From positions 1 to 35,214 of the forward strand of contig JAFSRQ010000110.1 of NCBI GenBank assembly GCA_017446055.1: a stretch of DNA of 35,214 nt, read 5' to 3'. The notes beneath the pieces are model-generated. The model was not told the DNA's origin, made no database searches, and worked only from the letters and a program-made list of their open reading frames with translations. A program made the position numbers and the translations under genes. Positions 8,433-16,213 of this stretch are shown in pieces; position 1 is the first letter of the stretch, and the number at the start of each line of letters is the position of its first letter. The DNA comes from Synergistaceae bacterium (GTDB lineage: Bacteria > Synergistota > Synergistia > Synergistales > Aminobacteriaceae).

Positions 8433-8466
8433 CAAAAAAAATTCCCCCGTTCTTTTGCGAGGGAAT
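8433..8466 (-). terminator. Intrinsic terminator of leuA
   Basis: On the minus strand ATTCCCTCG (8466-8458) pairs over nine positions, one of them G-U, with CGGGGGAAT (8449-8441), and a run of T follows. It lies 20 bp past the leuA stop and separates leuA from ggt. Confidence 0.9.
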
Positions 8467-8487
8467 CATTCATTTGTGTGCTTGTTG

Positions 8488-10020
8488 TTACTCTCCGGCC
8501 TCAAACATCTTGTTCACGCCGTTGATATACGCCTGCAACGACGCTTCAACAATGTCCGTGCTTATCCCTGAGCCCGTGTACACTTCCCCGCTTGCCGAAC
8601 TCGAAATCTTCACGACAGCCTCACCGATTGAGTCCTCACCTTCTGTTACCGCCCTCACGCTGAAATCATCAAGCCTCGCATCGACTCCGAGCATCTTGTT
8701 GACAGCCTTGAACGCGGCATCGAGAGGACCTGCCCCGTATTCGACACCCTCAAGAATGCTGTTGTCCCGTGAGAGTTTCACGTAGGAGATCTTGGGTATG
8801 TCGCTGCCTGAAGTTATCGAGTGGCTGATGAGTTTGCAGACTGGAGCGGTGCTTTCCTCCGGGCGGGCAATCTTTGAGCGGTGGAGGGTGAGCGCCTCAA
8901 GGTCTGAGCTTGTGATTGTCTTCTTCTCGTCAGCAAGTTTCTTGAAGCGCGTGAAGATGTCCTCAAGCTCCTCGTCCGGGATGTCGTAACCCATAGCTTC
9001 GAGTCTCTCACGGATTGCGTGCTTGCCTGAGTGCTTGCCGAGAACCAGCGCACGGTGAGGGACTCCGATTTCGTCCGGGTTCATGATCTCGTAGGTCTGG
9101 GCGTTCGTGATCATGCCGTGCTGGTGAATGCCTGCCTCGTGGGCGAAAGCGTTTGCGCCTACAATGGGCTTCGTCGGGGAGATTGGGACACCGATTATGT
9201 TGCTGAGGAGTCGGCTTGACCTGTAAATCTCGTGAGTGTTGATTCCCGTCTCAGCGTCATAGAAGTCCCGGCGTGTGCGGATTGCCATCACGATTTCCTC
9301 AAGGCTTGCGTTCCCGGCGCGCTCACCGATTCCGTTCACCGTGCATTCAACCTGAGTCGCCCCAGCCTTCACACATGCCAGCGAGTTCGCGACTCCCATC
9401 CCCAAATCGTTGTGGCAGTGCGTGGAGATGTCTACGTTCTCGACTCCCGTAACATGCTCGCGGAGGTACGTGATGAGTCCGCCCATTTCCTGCGGCGTTG
9501 AGTAGCCTACGGTGTCGGGTACGTTGATGGTCTTTGCTCCGGCGGCTATTGCGTTGGAGAAAGCCTGCGCGAGAAACTCACGGTCTGACCTCGAAGCGTC
9601 CTCAGCGGAAAACTCTATGTCGTCGCACTTGGCCTTAGCGTAACTCACCATCTCGGTTATGGTGGAGAGAACCTGCTCGCGAGTCATCCTGAGCTTGTAC
9701 TGCATGTGAACGTCGCTTGTCGCTATGAACACGTGGATGCGGGGCTTCTTCGCGTCCTTCACGGCCTCCCATGCTGTGTCGATGTCGCGGGTGTTGCAGC
9801 GGGCGAGGCTGGCGATTATGCAGTTGGGGGCGGCTCCTGCGATTGCCTGGATGCTCTTGAAGTCCATCGGGCTGGCGATTGCGAACCCGGCCTCGATGAT
9901 GTCGACTCCGAGCTTCTCAAGCTGGCGGGCCATGACGATTTTCTCGCTCAAGTTCATGCTGCAACCGGGGGACTGCTCGCCGTCGCGCAATGTTGTGTCG
10001 AAAATTTTTACCCTGTTCAT
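8488..10020 (-). CDS. leuA: 2-isopropylmalate synthase
   Basis: LeuA condenses acetyl-CoA with 2-oxoisovalerate, the committed step of leucine synthesis. The N-terminal TIM-barrel signature MNRVKIFDTTLRDGEQSPG, the metal-binding STHCHNDLGMG and a GERAGNASLEE stretch are intact. Residues from about 375 to 510 form the LeuA regulatory (dimer) domain that binds leucine for feedback inhibition. The 510-residue length is standard; citramalate synthase is a close relative but usually differs at the N-terminus. The ATG has an AGGAGG ribosome-binding site 7 nt upstream. Transcription must pass a leucine-rich leader ORF and a strong terminator, so it is probably attenuated by leucine supply. leuCD lie 4 kb away in a separate unit. 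Confidence 0.95.
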   Translation of the reverse strand: MNRVKIFDTTLRDGEQSPGCSMNLSEKIVMARQLEKLGVDIIEAGFAIASPMDFKSIQAIAGAAPNCIIASLARCNTRDIDTAWEAVKDAKKPRIHVFIATSDVHMQYKLRMTREQVLSTITEMVSYAKAKCDDIEFSAEDASRSDREFLAQAFSNAIAAGAKTINVPDTVGYSTPQEMGGLITYLREHVTGVENVDISTHCHNDLGMGVANSLACVKAGATQVECTVNGIGERAGNASLEEIVMAIRTRRDFYDAETGINTHEIYRSSRLLSNIIGVPISPTKPIVGANAFAHEAGIHQHGMITNAQTYEIMNPDEIGVPHRALVLGKHSGKHAIRERLEAMGYDIPDEELEDIFTRFKKLADEKKTITSSDLEALTLHRSKIARPEESTAPVCKLISHSITSGSDIPKISYVKLSRDNSILEGVEYGAGPLDAAFKAVNKMLGVDARLDDFSVRAVTEGEDSIGEAVVKISSSASGEVYTGSGISTDIVEASLQAYINGVNKMFEAGE

Positions 10021-10038
10021 GATTTTCCTCCTGTCAAC

Positions 10039-10080
10039 AAAAAACGGGGACTCCGAAACTTTTTGTGTCTCAGAATCCCC
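10039..10080 (-). terminator. leuA attenuator terminator
   Basis: On the minus strand a 14-position stem (three G-U pairs) from 10080-10067 to 10059-10046 with a 7-nt loop ACAAAAA is followed by GTTTTTTG. It ends about 20 bp before the leuA ATG and lies after the leader ORF. A 9-position alternative pairing exists between its 5' arm and the GGAATCTCC segment inside the leader ORF, which would dissolve it. Confidence 0.88.
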
Positions 10081-10105
10081 GTGATTGTTCGTGATTTAGT
10101 GTGCG

Positions 10106-10180
10106 CTAAAATTTCGCATCCCGGAGATTCCCAGAATGCAGGAGTAGTGCGAGGGGTGTTAATGTGAACGTGTTAGTCAT
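10106..10180 (-). CDS. leuL: Leucine leader peptide of leuA
   Basis: This is a 24-codon ORF between the leuA promoter and the leuA attenuator. It starts with ATG at 10180 behind AAAGGAG and ends with TAG. Six of 24 residues are leucine, including the run LALLL written with CTC, CTA, CTC and CTG codons. In leu-operon attenuation known from enteric bacteria, ribosome stalling at such codons favours an antiterminator; rapid passage lets the terminator form. Here the antiterminator strand GGAATCTCC begins about 8 nt after the LLL codons, where a stalled ribosome would leave it free. The peptide itself is not expected to have a function. Confidence 0.8.
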   Translation of the reverse strand: MTNTFTLTPLALLLHSGNLRDAKF

Positions 10181-10221
10181 CTCTGAGATTCTCCTTTTGT
10201 GTTGGGATTTTAGCGGGGAAT

Positions 10222-10250
10222 ATTGTACAGTCAAAAAATGTCCGTGTCAA
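10222..10250 (-). promoter_or_regulatory. Sigma70 promoter of leuL-leuA
   Basis: On the minus strand TTGACA (10250-10245), a 17-bp spacer and TACAAT (10227-10222) form a near-consensus promoter. Transcription would begin near 10215, about 35 nt before the leader ORF and about 195 nt before leuA. Confidence 0.9.
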
Positions 10251-10275
10251 AAAATTATGTGAGGGTATAGAAAAA

Positions 10276-10338
10276 AGACAAGGCTTTGTGTTATAATTTC
10301 TTCAGCTAGAAAGTCCAAATAACATTTGAGCCTTGTCT
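10276..10338. repeat. Inverted repeat flanking a promoter
   Basis: AGACAAGGCT at 10276-10285 is perfectly repeated in inverted form as AGCCTTGTCT at 10329-10338. The arms are 43 bp apart and enclose the extended -10 element at 10289-10297. The arrangement could be an operator looped by a repressor, a transcript hairpin, or an end of a decayed small mobile element; no transposase is present. Confidence 0.6.
10289..10297 (+). promoter_or_regulatory. Extended -10 promoter upstream of the prepilin gene
   Basis: TG-T-TATAAT matches the extended -10 consensus exactly. No recognisable -35 is present. If used for the prepilin gene at 10485 it implies an untranslated leader of about 180 nt, in which I see no other ORF of note. 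Confidence 0.6.
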
Positions 10339-10484
10339 ACATGATGATTATATCACATGCTGAGGCTTGGTGAGAATAGTTATGCGCAAAAATTTTTCGG
10401 TTGAGTTGGTTGTGCATAGGCTTTGCGGTCAAAGGATGCAGTATTCAACAGGGTTCACGGTAATTCAAGAAGGAGGAAAAAATC

Positions 10485-11036
10485 ATGAGAAATACGTATA
10501 AGGCGCGTAAGGGATTCACTCTCGTGGAGCTGCTGATTGTAATCGGGGTAATCGGTATCCTGTCAGCAATGGCAATGATGGGCGGCTCGGAGGCAAACAG
10601 CATAGCGCAGGCCAACAAGATTATTGAGGAGTTCAGAATCATCGGCGCGGCTATGAATATGTATTACGCAGACAACAGGAAAGAAATTGAGACCGAAGCA
10701 TCAAAAGCAACAGGTTCTGACGTACCAGGAAAAATCAAAGCAGGATTAGCGGCCTATATGAAAGATACGAATAGCATAGTTGCTGAAAGTGGTAGTACAG
10801 CGAGCAAAGAAGGGAAATACAGCATCATTGTCTCGGATGGTGCTTGGTGGCTTGGGTATAAACTGCCCGCGGCAAACTCAAAAGTAGCCAAGATACTCGC
10901 GAATAAGGCATCAAGTGAAAGTCTCAGAAACGGATTAGCAGATGAGGAAGAGACAGCTGCTGAAGAAGAGGGCGGCGACCCCACCAATAACCTGTACGTT
11001 GCCACTGGGCAGGAAGTATACATGAGAGTCCGCTAA
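10485..11036 (+). CDS. Type IV prepilin-like protein
   Basis: The N-terminus MRNTYKARKGFTLVELLIVI is a textbook prepilin leader. Prepilin peptidase would cut between Gly10 and Phe11, and the conserved Glu at mature position 5 is present. The hydrophobic helix runs to about residue 32. The soluble domain is short, rich in Ala and Ser, with a WW pair near 125 and a strongly acidic loop near residues 148-160, and has no Cys. It ends in YVATGQEVYMRVR. No assembly ATPase, peptidase or other pilin is nearby, so it is an orphan pseudopilin or pilin whose machinery is encoded elsewhere. AGGAGG at 10471-10476 sets the start. Confidence 0.88.
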   Translation: MRNTYKARKGFTLVELLIVIGVIGILSAMAMMGGSEANSIAQANKIIEEFRIIGAAMNMYYADNRKEIETEASKATGSDVPGKIKAGLAAYMKDTNSIVAESGSTASKEGKYSIIVSDGAWWLGYKLPAANSKVAKILANKASSESLRNGLADEEETAAEEEGGDPTNNLYVATGQEVYMRVR

Positions 11037-11076
11037 TCATACACGATAAACTCAGCCAACAAAAACCTATGCGCAT

Positions 11077-11113
11077 GAGAGTCCCCAACGCCTATTAACG
11101 GGGACTCTCTTTC
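11077..11113 (+). terminator. Intrinsic terminator of the prepilin gene, inside the 3' end of uvrB
   Basis: GAGAGTCCCC at 11077-11086 pairs perfectly over 10 bp with GGGGACTCTC at 11100-11109, followed by a T-rich tail on the + strand. The loop holds the stop codon of the convergent uvrB gene, and one arm lies in its last codons. Confidence 0.85.
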
Positions 11114-13101
11114 TTACTCTCACGCTCCCTCTCAACTATCATATCCCTCAAGATTGCCGCACGCTCAAAGTCCAGCTTGTCGACAGCATCCCACATTGCC
11201 CGCTCAAGCTCCGACACACTCATTTTCCCGGCAGGCTTCGTTCTCCGCGACTCACCAGTTCCGCCCGAATGACTCTCACCGCCATATGCCGCAGAAAGTT
11301 CCGGGGGCAATAAATCTTTCACGCTCTTCGTTATGCTCACAGGGGTAATGTTATGCTCCTCGTTGTAGGAAGTCTGACGCTCGCGCCTCCTCCGTGTCTC
11401 ATTCACCGCCTGCTTTATGCTGTCAGTCATAGTGTCGGCGTAAAGTATCACCCGGCTGTTGACGTTCCTGGCCGCACGCCCCATAATCTGAATCAGAGAA
11501 CGGTACGACCGCAGGAATCCCTCACGGTCAGCGTCAAGAATAGCGACGCACGTAACTTCAGGCAAGTCCATTCCCTCACGCAGAAGGTTTATCCCCACGA
11601 GTACATCAATCTTCCCTGCCCGCAAATCACGAATCAGCTCGGCCCGCTCAAAAGTATTCAGCTCCGAATGTATGTGCTTCACGCGGAATTTCAGCTCCTG
11701 CAGGAAGTCAGCAAGATCCTCGGATGATTTCTTCGTCAGAGTCAGAACTAGCGATCTTTCCCCGCGCTTCACATTCTCCCTCAGCTTGTCGATGAGATCA
11801 TCAACCTGCGTTTTTGCCGGAAGCACCTCAACTTCAGGATCCGGGATTCCCGTCGGGCGTATAACCTGCTCGGCTGTTACACTGGATGACTGAAGCTCAT
11901 AGTCCCCCGGAGTCGCCGACACAAAGACTGCCTGCCTCATACGCGACTCGAACTCCTGCCACTGAAGCGGCCTGTTGTCCGTGCATGAGGGAAGCCTGAA
12001 GCCGTTTGCGACCAGCACATTCTTCCGGGCACGGTCGCCGTTGTACATAGCGTGAACCTGCGGCAGTGTTATGTGAGACTCGTCAACAACAATCAGGAAA
12101 TCTTCCGGGAAAAAGTCTATCAGCGTCCCGGGCGGCTGGCCGTGAGTCCTTCCGTCAAGGTACACGGAATAATTCTCGATGCCCGAACAGTAACCCGCCT
12201 CCGTCAGCATCTCAATATCATAAAGAGTCCTCATCTTGATTCTTTGAGCCTCAACCAATTTTCCACGCGCCGTAAATTCCATCTCAATTCGTGAAAGCTC
12301 CTCCTCAATTTGCGGGACTGCCCTCGATATAGCGTCCTCCTGCGTGACGTAATGCTGCGCCGGGAAAACGCTGGCCTCGCTCACAGTCTCTATCACATGG
12401 CCGGTCAGCGGGTGAGTGATGTCGATGCGCTCTATCTCGTCGTCAAAGAACGTTATCCGTATGCATGTCTCATCCTCATATGCCGGGAAAATCTCTACAG
12501 TGTCGCCCCTGACTCTGAAAGTTCCGGGCTGGGGGGTGAAGTCGGTGCGCTCGTAGTAATTTCCCACAAGCCTCGAAAGGATTTCACGCTCATCAATTTT
12601 GTCGCCAACTCTGAATGATATTATCGCGTTCTCGTATGACTCCCTCATTCCGAGTCCGTAAAGACATGACACGCTAGCCACAACGATAACATCATGACGC
12701 TCGATTAATGCCTTTGTCGCTGAGAGTCTGAGTCTCTCTATGCGGTCATTCACTGATGCGTCCTTCTCGATGTATGTGTCAGTCTGCGGGATGTAGGCTT
12801 CGGGCTGGTAGTAGTCGTAGTAGCTCACGAAATATCTCACGGCGTTTTCGGGGAAGAATGCCTTGAACTCGCTGTAGAGCTGGGCGGCAAGTGTCTTGTT
12901 GTGCGCGAGGACTAACGCGGGGCGGTCAAGATTGGCGATTACGTTTGCGACCGTGAAAGTTTTCCCGCTGCCTGTAACTCCCTTCAATGTCTGGAAGCGA
13001 TGCCCGGCCATGATGCTTTGAGTCAGGGCCTCGATTGCTTGGGGCTGGTCTCCTGATGGCGGCCACTGGGAATGAAGAACGAAATGTTTTTGCTTCGACA
13101 C
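11095..13101 (-). CDS. uvrB: Excinuclease ABC subunit B
   Basis: UvrB is the damage-verifying helicase-like subunit of nucleotide excision repair, loading with UvrA and recruiting UvrC. Visible are the Walker A GVTGSGKT, the beta-hairpin region [21 protein letters not shown], motif [10 protein letters not shown], motif [11 protein letters not shown] and the C-terminal UVR domain that binds UvrC. The frame opens at ATG 13119, but the only good -10 (13139-13134) would start RNA about 8 nt before that ATG and no ribosome-binding site precedes it. AAGGGA lies 9 nt before the GTG at 13101, which I prefer. The last codons overlap the terminator of the convergent prepilin gene. Confidence 0.95.
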   Translation of the reverse strand: MSKQKHFVLHSQWPPSGDQPQAIEALTQSIMAGHRFQTLKGVTGSGKTFTVANVIANLDRPALVLAHNKTLAAQLYSEFKAFFPENAVRYFVSYYDYYQPEAYIPQTDTYIEKDASVNDRIERLRLSATKALIERHDVIVVASVSCLYGLGMRESYENAIISFRVGDKIDEREILSRLVGNYYERTDFTPQPGTFRVRGDTVEIFPAYEDETCIRITFFDDEIERIDITHPLTGHVIETVSEASVFPAQHYVTQEDAISRAVPQIEEELSRIEMEFTARGKLVEAQRIKMRTLYDIEMLTEAGYCSGIENYSVYLDGRTHGQPPGTLIDFFPEDFLIVVDESHITLPQVHAMYNGDRARKNVLVANGFRLPSCTDNRPLQWQEFESRMRQAVFVSATPGDYELQSSSVTAEQVIRPTGIPDPEVEVLPAKTQVDDLIDKLRENVKRGERSLVLTLTKKSSEDLADFLQELKFRVKHIHSELNTFERAELIRDLRAGKIDVLVGINLLREGMDLPEVTCVAILDADREGFLRSYRSLIQIMGRAARNVNSRVILYADTMTDSIKQAVNETRRRRERQTSYNEEHNITPVSITKSVKDLLPPELSAAYGGESHSGGTGESRRTKPAGKMSVSELERAMWDAVDKLDFERAAILRDMIVERERESKKESPR

Positions 13102-13133
13102 GTGAAATTTTCCCTTCATGATGGATTGAGGAT

Positions 13134-13139
13134 ATTATA
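13134..13139 (-). promoter_or_regulatory. -10 element of uvrB
   Basis: TATAAT on the minus strand at 13139-13134. The -35 is weak (TTATCG). No LexA-type palindrome was noticed around it. Confidence 0.5.
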
Positions 13140-13368
13140 TTTTACGCTCACATTTACGATAAGGTTTGCTGACGGAATCCCGGCCTGCCGCACAGATGGC
13201 ACATCAAGAAATGCTCAGGTCAGCAGCAAGAATATATACAGGCGAATCATACGCAGGAGAGCAGGCTTACTATAGTCCCAAAATCCGCAAAGCCCGCATG
13301 AAATGTGATAATATATAGCGACATGTCAGCTTTGTTATTTTCACCCGAAAGCAGAGGCTTAATCACAA

Positions 13369-14304
13369 ATGCAGGAAGTCAAAAAAGTTACCACTGAGGC
13401 CGGGACTAACGAATGGCAGTTAGTCGTGTTCGTCTTGGGCGATCAGTCTTTCGCTATCAACGTTGACAAAACAAGGGAGATATTACGCTGGCCCGGCGTG
13501 CGCTCAATACCTGACGCTCCCGTTGCCTTAATCGGAATCACTTCAGTGCGCGGCGAGGTTCTTCCTATGGTTGACCTGAGAATATTCTTAGGCATTCCCC
13601 CTGTTACCCCTATGGAGCAGAGCAAAGTTATCATCGCTGAGTTCAACGAGGTCAAACTAGGTTTCGTTGTTGACGCTGTCGAGAGGATATACCGCATAAA
13701 GTCCGAGGATCTTGACGCGAGCATGACCGGGAAATACTTGGGCGACTGGATACTCTACGTCATCAAGCGGGACTCGCGCAACGTACTCCTCCTCGACTAT
13801 GAGGCAATCGTCCAGACCATAAGCCCGCAGCTAGTCATCCAGCATTCAGGAGACCCTGGCAAGGCTGTCGCTATGATGGAGGGAGTCGGCCATCCCGGAG
13901 ACTATCACATCATCGTCGCCGAGGACTCGCCGCTTATCCGCAAGCAGGTTGAGGACGCGCTCATGGCCAGCGGATTCACTGACCTTCACATCTGCCCTGA
14001 CGGAAAAGTTGCCTATGATGCCATAGTCGGCGCAAATGAGCACTGCGACCTTCTGATTACGGACGTTGAGATGCCCAGGCTTGACGGACTCACACTGACA
14101 CGCCGCATAAAGGAGAACCCCGACACCAAGAGCATACCGATAATAGTATTCTCATCAATCATGGCCAATGACATCAAGAACAAGGCCGCCAGCGTTGGAG
14201 CGAATTACCAGGTAACCAAGCCGGAAATAACACAGCTCGTTGAGTGCGTGGTGAAAGTCATCCGTGAGAAGCAGGAGCGTGAGACAACGGAGGCCGCAAG
14301 CTGA
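13369..14304 (+). CDS. cheV: Chemotaxis coupling protein with receiver domain
   Basis: The product joins a CheW-like coupling domain (about residues 15-160) to a response-regulator receiver domain (about 178-300). In the receiver, the acidic pair Glu185/Asp186, the phospho-acceptor Asp232 in LLITDVEMP and Lys284 are all present, so it should be phosphorylated by CheA. CheV links chemoreceptors to CheA and helps adaptation at the cytoplasmic face of the membrane. No other chemotaxis or flagellar gene is in the window. The 248-bp upstream gap contains an AT-rich -10-like stretch near 13308-13316 but no sure promoter. The next gene starts at or just after the stop codon. Confidence 0.93.
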   Translation: MQEVKKVTTEAGTNEWQLVVFVLGDQSFAINVDKTREILRWPGVRSIPDAPVALIGITSVRGEVLPMVDLRIFLGIPPVTPMEQSKVIIAEFNEVKLGFVVDAVERIYRIKSEDLDASMTGKYLGDWILYVIKRDSRNVLLLDYEAIVQTISPQLVIQHSGDPGKAVAMMEGVGHPGDYHIIVAEDSPLIRKQVEDALMASGFTDLHICPDGKVAYDAIVGANEHCDLLITDVEMPRLDGLTLTRRIKENPDTKSIPIIVFSSIMANDIKNKAASVGANYQVTKPEITQLVECVVKVIREKQERETTEAAS

Positions 14305-14333
14305 TACTGCCTTTCTGGAGTTCTGAACTGTAC

Positions 14334-14984
14334 GTGGAAATATCACCGTGCTTTCCTTTCGGGAAGGATTATCAGCCTGTCTCAGTAAACAGGTTTCATG
14401 ATGACACGCTCAAGAGCATTGCAGGCTCATGCATTGACCTGGACAGCGAATTTTTCTTCATGGCCTCGCCTCAGACCGGGTGCGTAGGGAATCTTCCCCG
14501 TGAAAACTTCTTCAGGTATCAGCCGGACGGAGCGTTGAACTTGGGCTTCCTGATGATACTGGGATATTCCGAGAAAGTTGAGCGCGCCGTGATATTGTCA
14601 CTGGGACTCTCAGGGCCTAAGAGCGGACTCAGCGCGGGAATTACTGCGTGTTCTATATGGTGCCGGGGAATATTCGAGGGTGCTGCGAAGGTCATCGCTG
14701 TTGCGGGTGATGATCCTTTTTTTGACGGCACGGGGTATCTGCATGTATTGTCGCGTGTGCTGAATGATGTAAAGGGCTTTATAGGTTCGCCCGGACAGTC
14801 ATATTACGCCGAGAAATTCGGGTACGATAGGTTCTTCATGAGCTGGGAGAACGACAACCCTTACGACATAGCCGCAAGCCGGGTGATTTCAGAGTTTGAG
14901 CTTGACGGGACAAGGGAGATAGTCGGCGGGTCATCGAGAGAGGATTTTCCGCCGTTCATGGGCGCGTCAGTAAGCCTACAATAA
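14334..14984 (+). CDS. Protein of unknown function between cheV and rpoD
   Basis: I do not recognise a family. The annotated frame starts at GTG 14334 and gives 216 residues; there is no signal peptide or clear membrane segment. The middle part is Gly- and Ala-rich (residues 75-125), with GLSGPKSGLSAGITACS and a following AAKVIAVAGDDPFFDGTG stretch that looks like an alpha/beta core. The frame is open back past the cheV stop. GGAGG at 14289-14293 is well spaced for an ATA codon at 14304 that overlaps the cheV TGA; that start would add LPFWSSELY-type sequence. The GTG has only a distant GGAG. It is in line with cheV and rpoD and 12 bp from the latter. Confidence 0.6.
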   Translation: MEISPCFPFGKDYQPVSVNRFHDDTLKSIAGSCIDLDSEFFFMASPQTGCVGNLPRENFFRYQPDGALNLGFLMILGYSEKVERAVILSLGLSGPKSGLSAGITACSIWCRGIFEGAAKVIAVAGDDPFFDGTGYLHVLSRVLNDVKGFIGSPGQSYYAEKFGYDRFFMSWENDNPYDIAASRVISEFELDGTREIVGGSSREDFPPFMGASVSLQ

Positions 14985-14996
14985 GGGAGTGTTTAT

Positions 14997-16202
14997 ATGG
15001 CAAGGAAGAAAGAGACTACAGAGAAAGATACCAGCACGAAAGCTAAGACGAAGAAATCCGCAAAGAAGTCGGCAGAAGAAAACCTCGACACCAGCAATGC
15101 GGCAGCCGGGGAAGTTTCCGGGACTAAAAGCGGTGATGCAGTAGCTGATCTTCTGGACGAAGGAAGCGACCGCGGATATGTTACACATGATGATATAGAG
15201 CGTCATCTTCCTGTTGACACCTGGGACGCTGACACACTCGACAGGATATTCACGAACTTGCAGGAAATGGGGATTGATGTTGTCGACAAGTCCGAAATAG
15301 GCAAGATGCCCTCCCAGGCTGACACACGCGAGGAGTTTATCCCCACAGTAGACAGCGAGATGGGCAAGCTCGACGACATTCCCCTTACTGACCCTGTGAG
15401 GATGTACCTGCGTGAGATCGGCAAAGTATCACTGCTTACGGCCTCAGAGGAAGTAGAGTTAGCGCAGAGGATGGAGAACGGCGATGTTGAAGCCAAGAAG
15501 AGACTCATTGACGCTAACCTGCGGCTTGTGGTGAGTATCGCGAAGAAGTATATCGGGCGGGGAATGCTCTTCCTTGACCTTATACAGGAGGGCAACCTAG
15601 GCTTAATCCGTGCTGTAGAGAAATTCGACTACCGAAGGGGCTTCAAGTTCAGCACATATGCTACATGGTGGATTCGCCAGGCTATAACGAGGGCTATTGC
15701 TGACCAGGCGAGGACGATTCGAGTCCCCGTCCACATGGTGGAGACAATCAACAAGATGGTGCGAGTGTCGAGGCTTCTGGTTCAGGAGCTGGGACGTGAG
15801 CCTTCAGACGATGAGATAGCCGCGAAAATGGGCATAGAGCCTTCACGTGTCGAGGAAATCAGGAGAATATCACAGCTTCCCGTATCGCTTGAGACACCTA
15901 TAGGCGAGGAGGAAGACTCACAGCTCGGCGACTTCATCGAGGATCATGAGCTTCCGAGTCCTGACGAGGCCGCGGCGGGTCATCTCCTGCATGAGCAGAT
16001 AGAGGACATGCTTTCGACTCTGTCAGACAGGGAACGTGAGGTGCTGCACTTCAGGTTCGGACTTGAGGACGGACATTCGTACACTCTGGAGGAAGTCGGC
16101 AAGAAGTTCAACGTAACACGCGAGAGAATCAGGCAGATTGAGGCCAAAGCACTGAGGAAGCTCCGCCAGCCAAGCAAGAAGCTGAAAGATTTTCTCGACT
16201 GA
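14997..16202 (+). CDS. rpoD: RNA polymerase primary sigma factor
   Basis: All sigma70 regions are present: a Lys/Ala/Thr-rich N-terminal tail (1-45), a short region 1.1-like segment (47-100), region 1.2 ([11 protein letters not shown] near 130), regions 2.1-2.4 with [27 protein letters not shown] and [13 protein letters not shown], region 3, and region 4.2 with [24 protein letters not shown]. The 401-residue size is that of the small housekeeping factors without the large non-conserved insert. The -10 and -35 elements seen in this window match what such a factor reads. The usual neighbour dnaG is not adjacent. It has a GGGAG ribosome-binding site, and the channel gene follows after 11 bp. Confidence 0.95.
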   Translation: MARKKETTEKDTSTKAKTKKSAKKSAEENLDTSNAAAGEVSGTKSGDAVADLLDEGSDRGYVTHDDIERHLPVDTWDADTLDRIFTNLQEMGIDVVDKSEIGKMPSQADTREEFIPTVDSEMGKLDDIPLTDPVRMYLREIGKVSLLTASEEVELAQRMENGDVEAKKRLIDANLRLVVSIAKKYIGRGMLFLDLIQEGNLGLIRAVEKFDYRRGFKFSTYATWWIRQAITRAIADQARTIRVPVHMVETINKMVRVSRLLVQELGREPSDDEIAAKMGIEPSRVEEIRRISQLPVSLETPIGEEEDSQLGDFIEDHELPSPDEAAAGHLLHEQIEDMLSTLSDREREVLHFRFGLEDGHSYTLEEVGKKFNVTRERIRQIEAKALRKLRQPSKKLKDFLD

Positions 16203-16213
16203 GGGAGGCGGCA

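Noticed and set aside
10261..10484. Insertion sequence suggested by the inverted repeat upstream of the prepilin gene
   Set aside because: No transposase fragment in any frame and no target-site duplication seen; kept only as an inverted repeat.
13166..13318. A 40-codon ORF (ATG 13196, ending CDNI) with a YTGESYAGEQAYYSPK stretch in the uvrB-cheV gap, resembling the end of a SleB-type cell-wall hydrolase
   Set aside because: No ribosome-binding site or promoter, no conserved catalytic residue, and similarity judged by eye only; at most a gene remnant.
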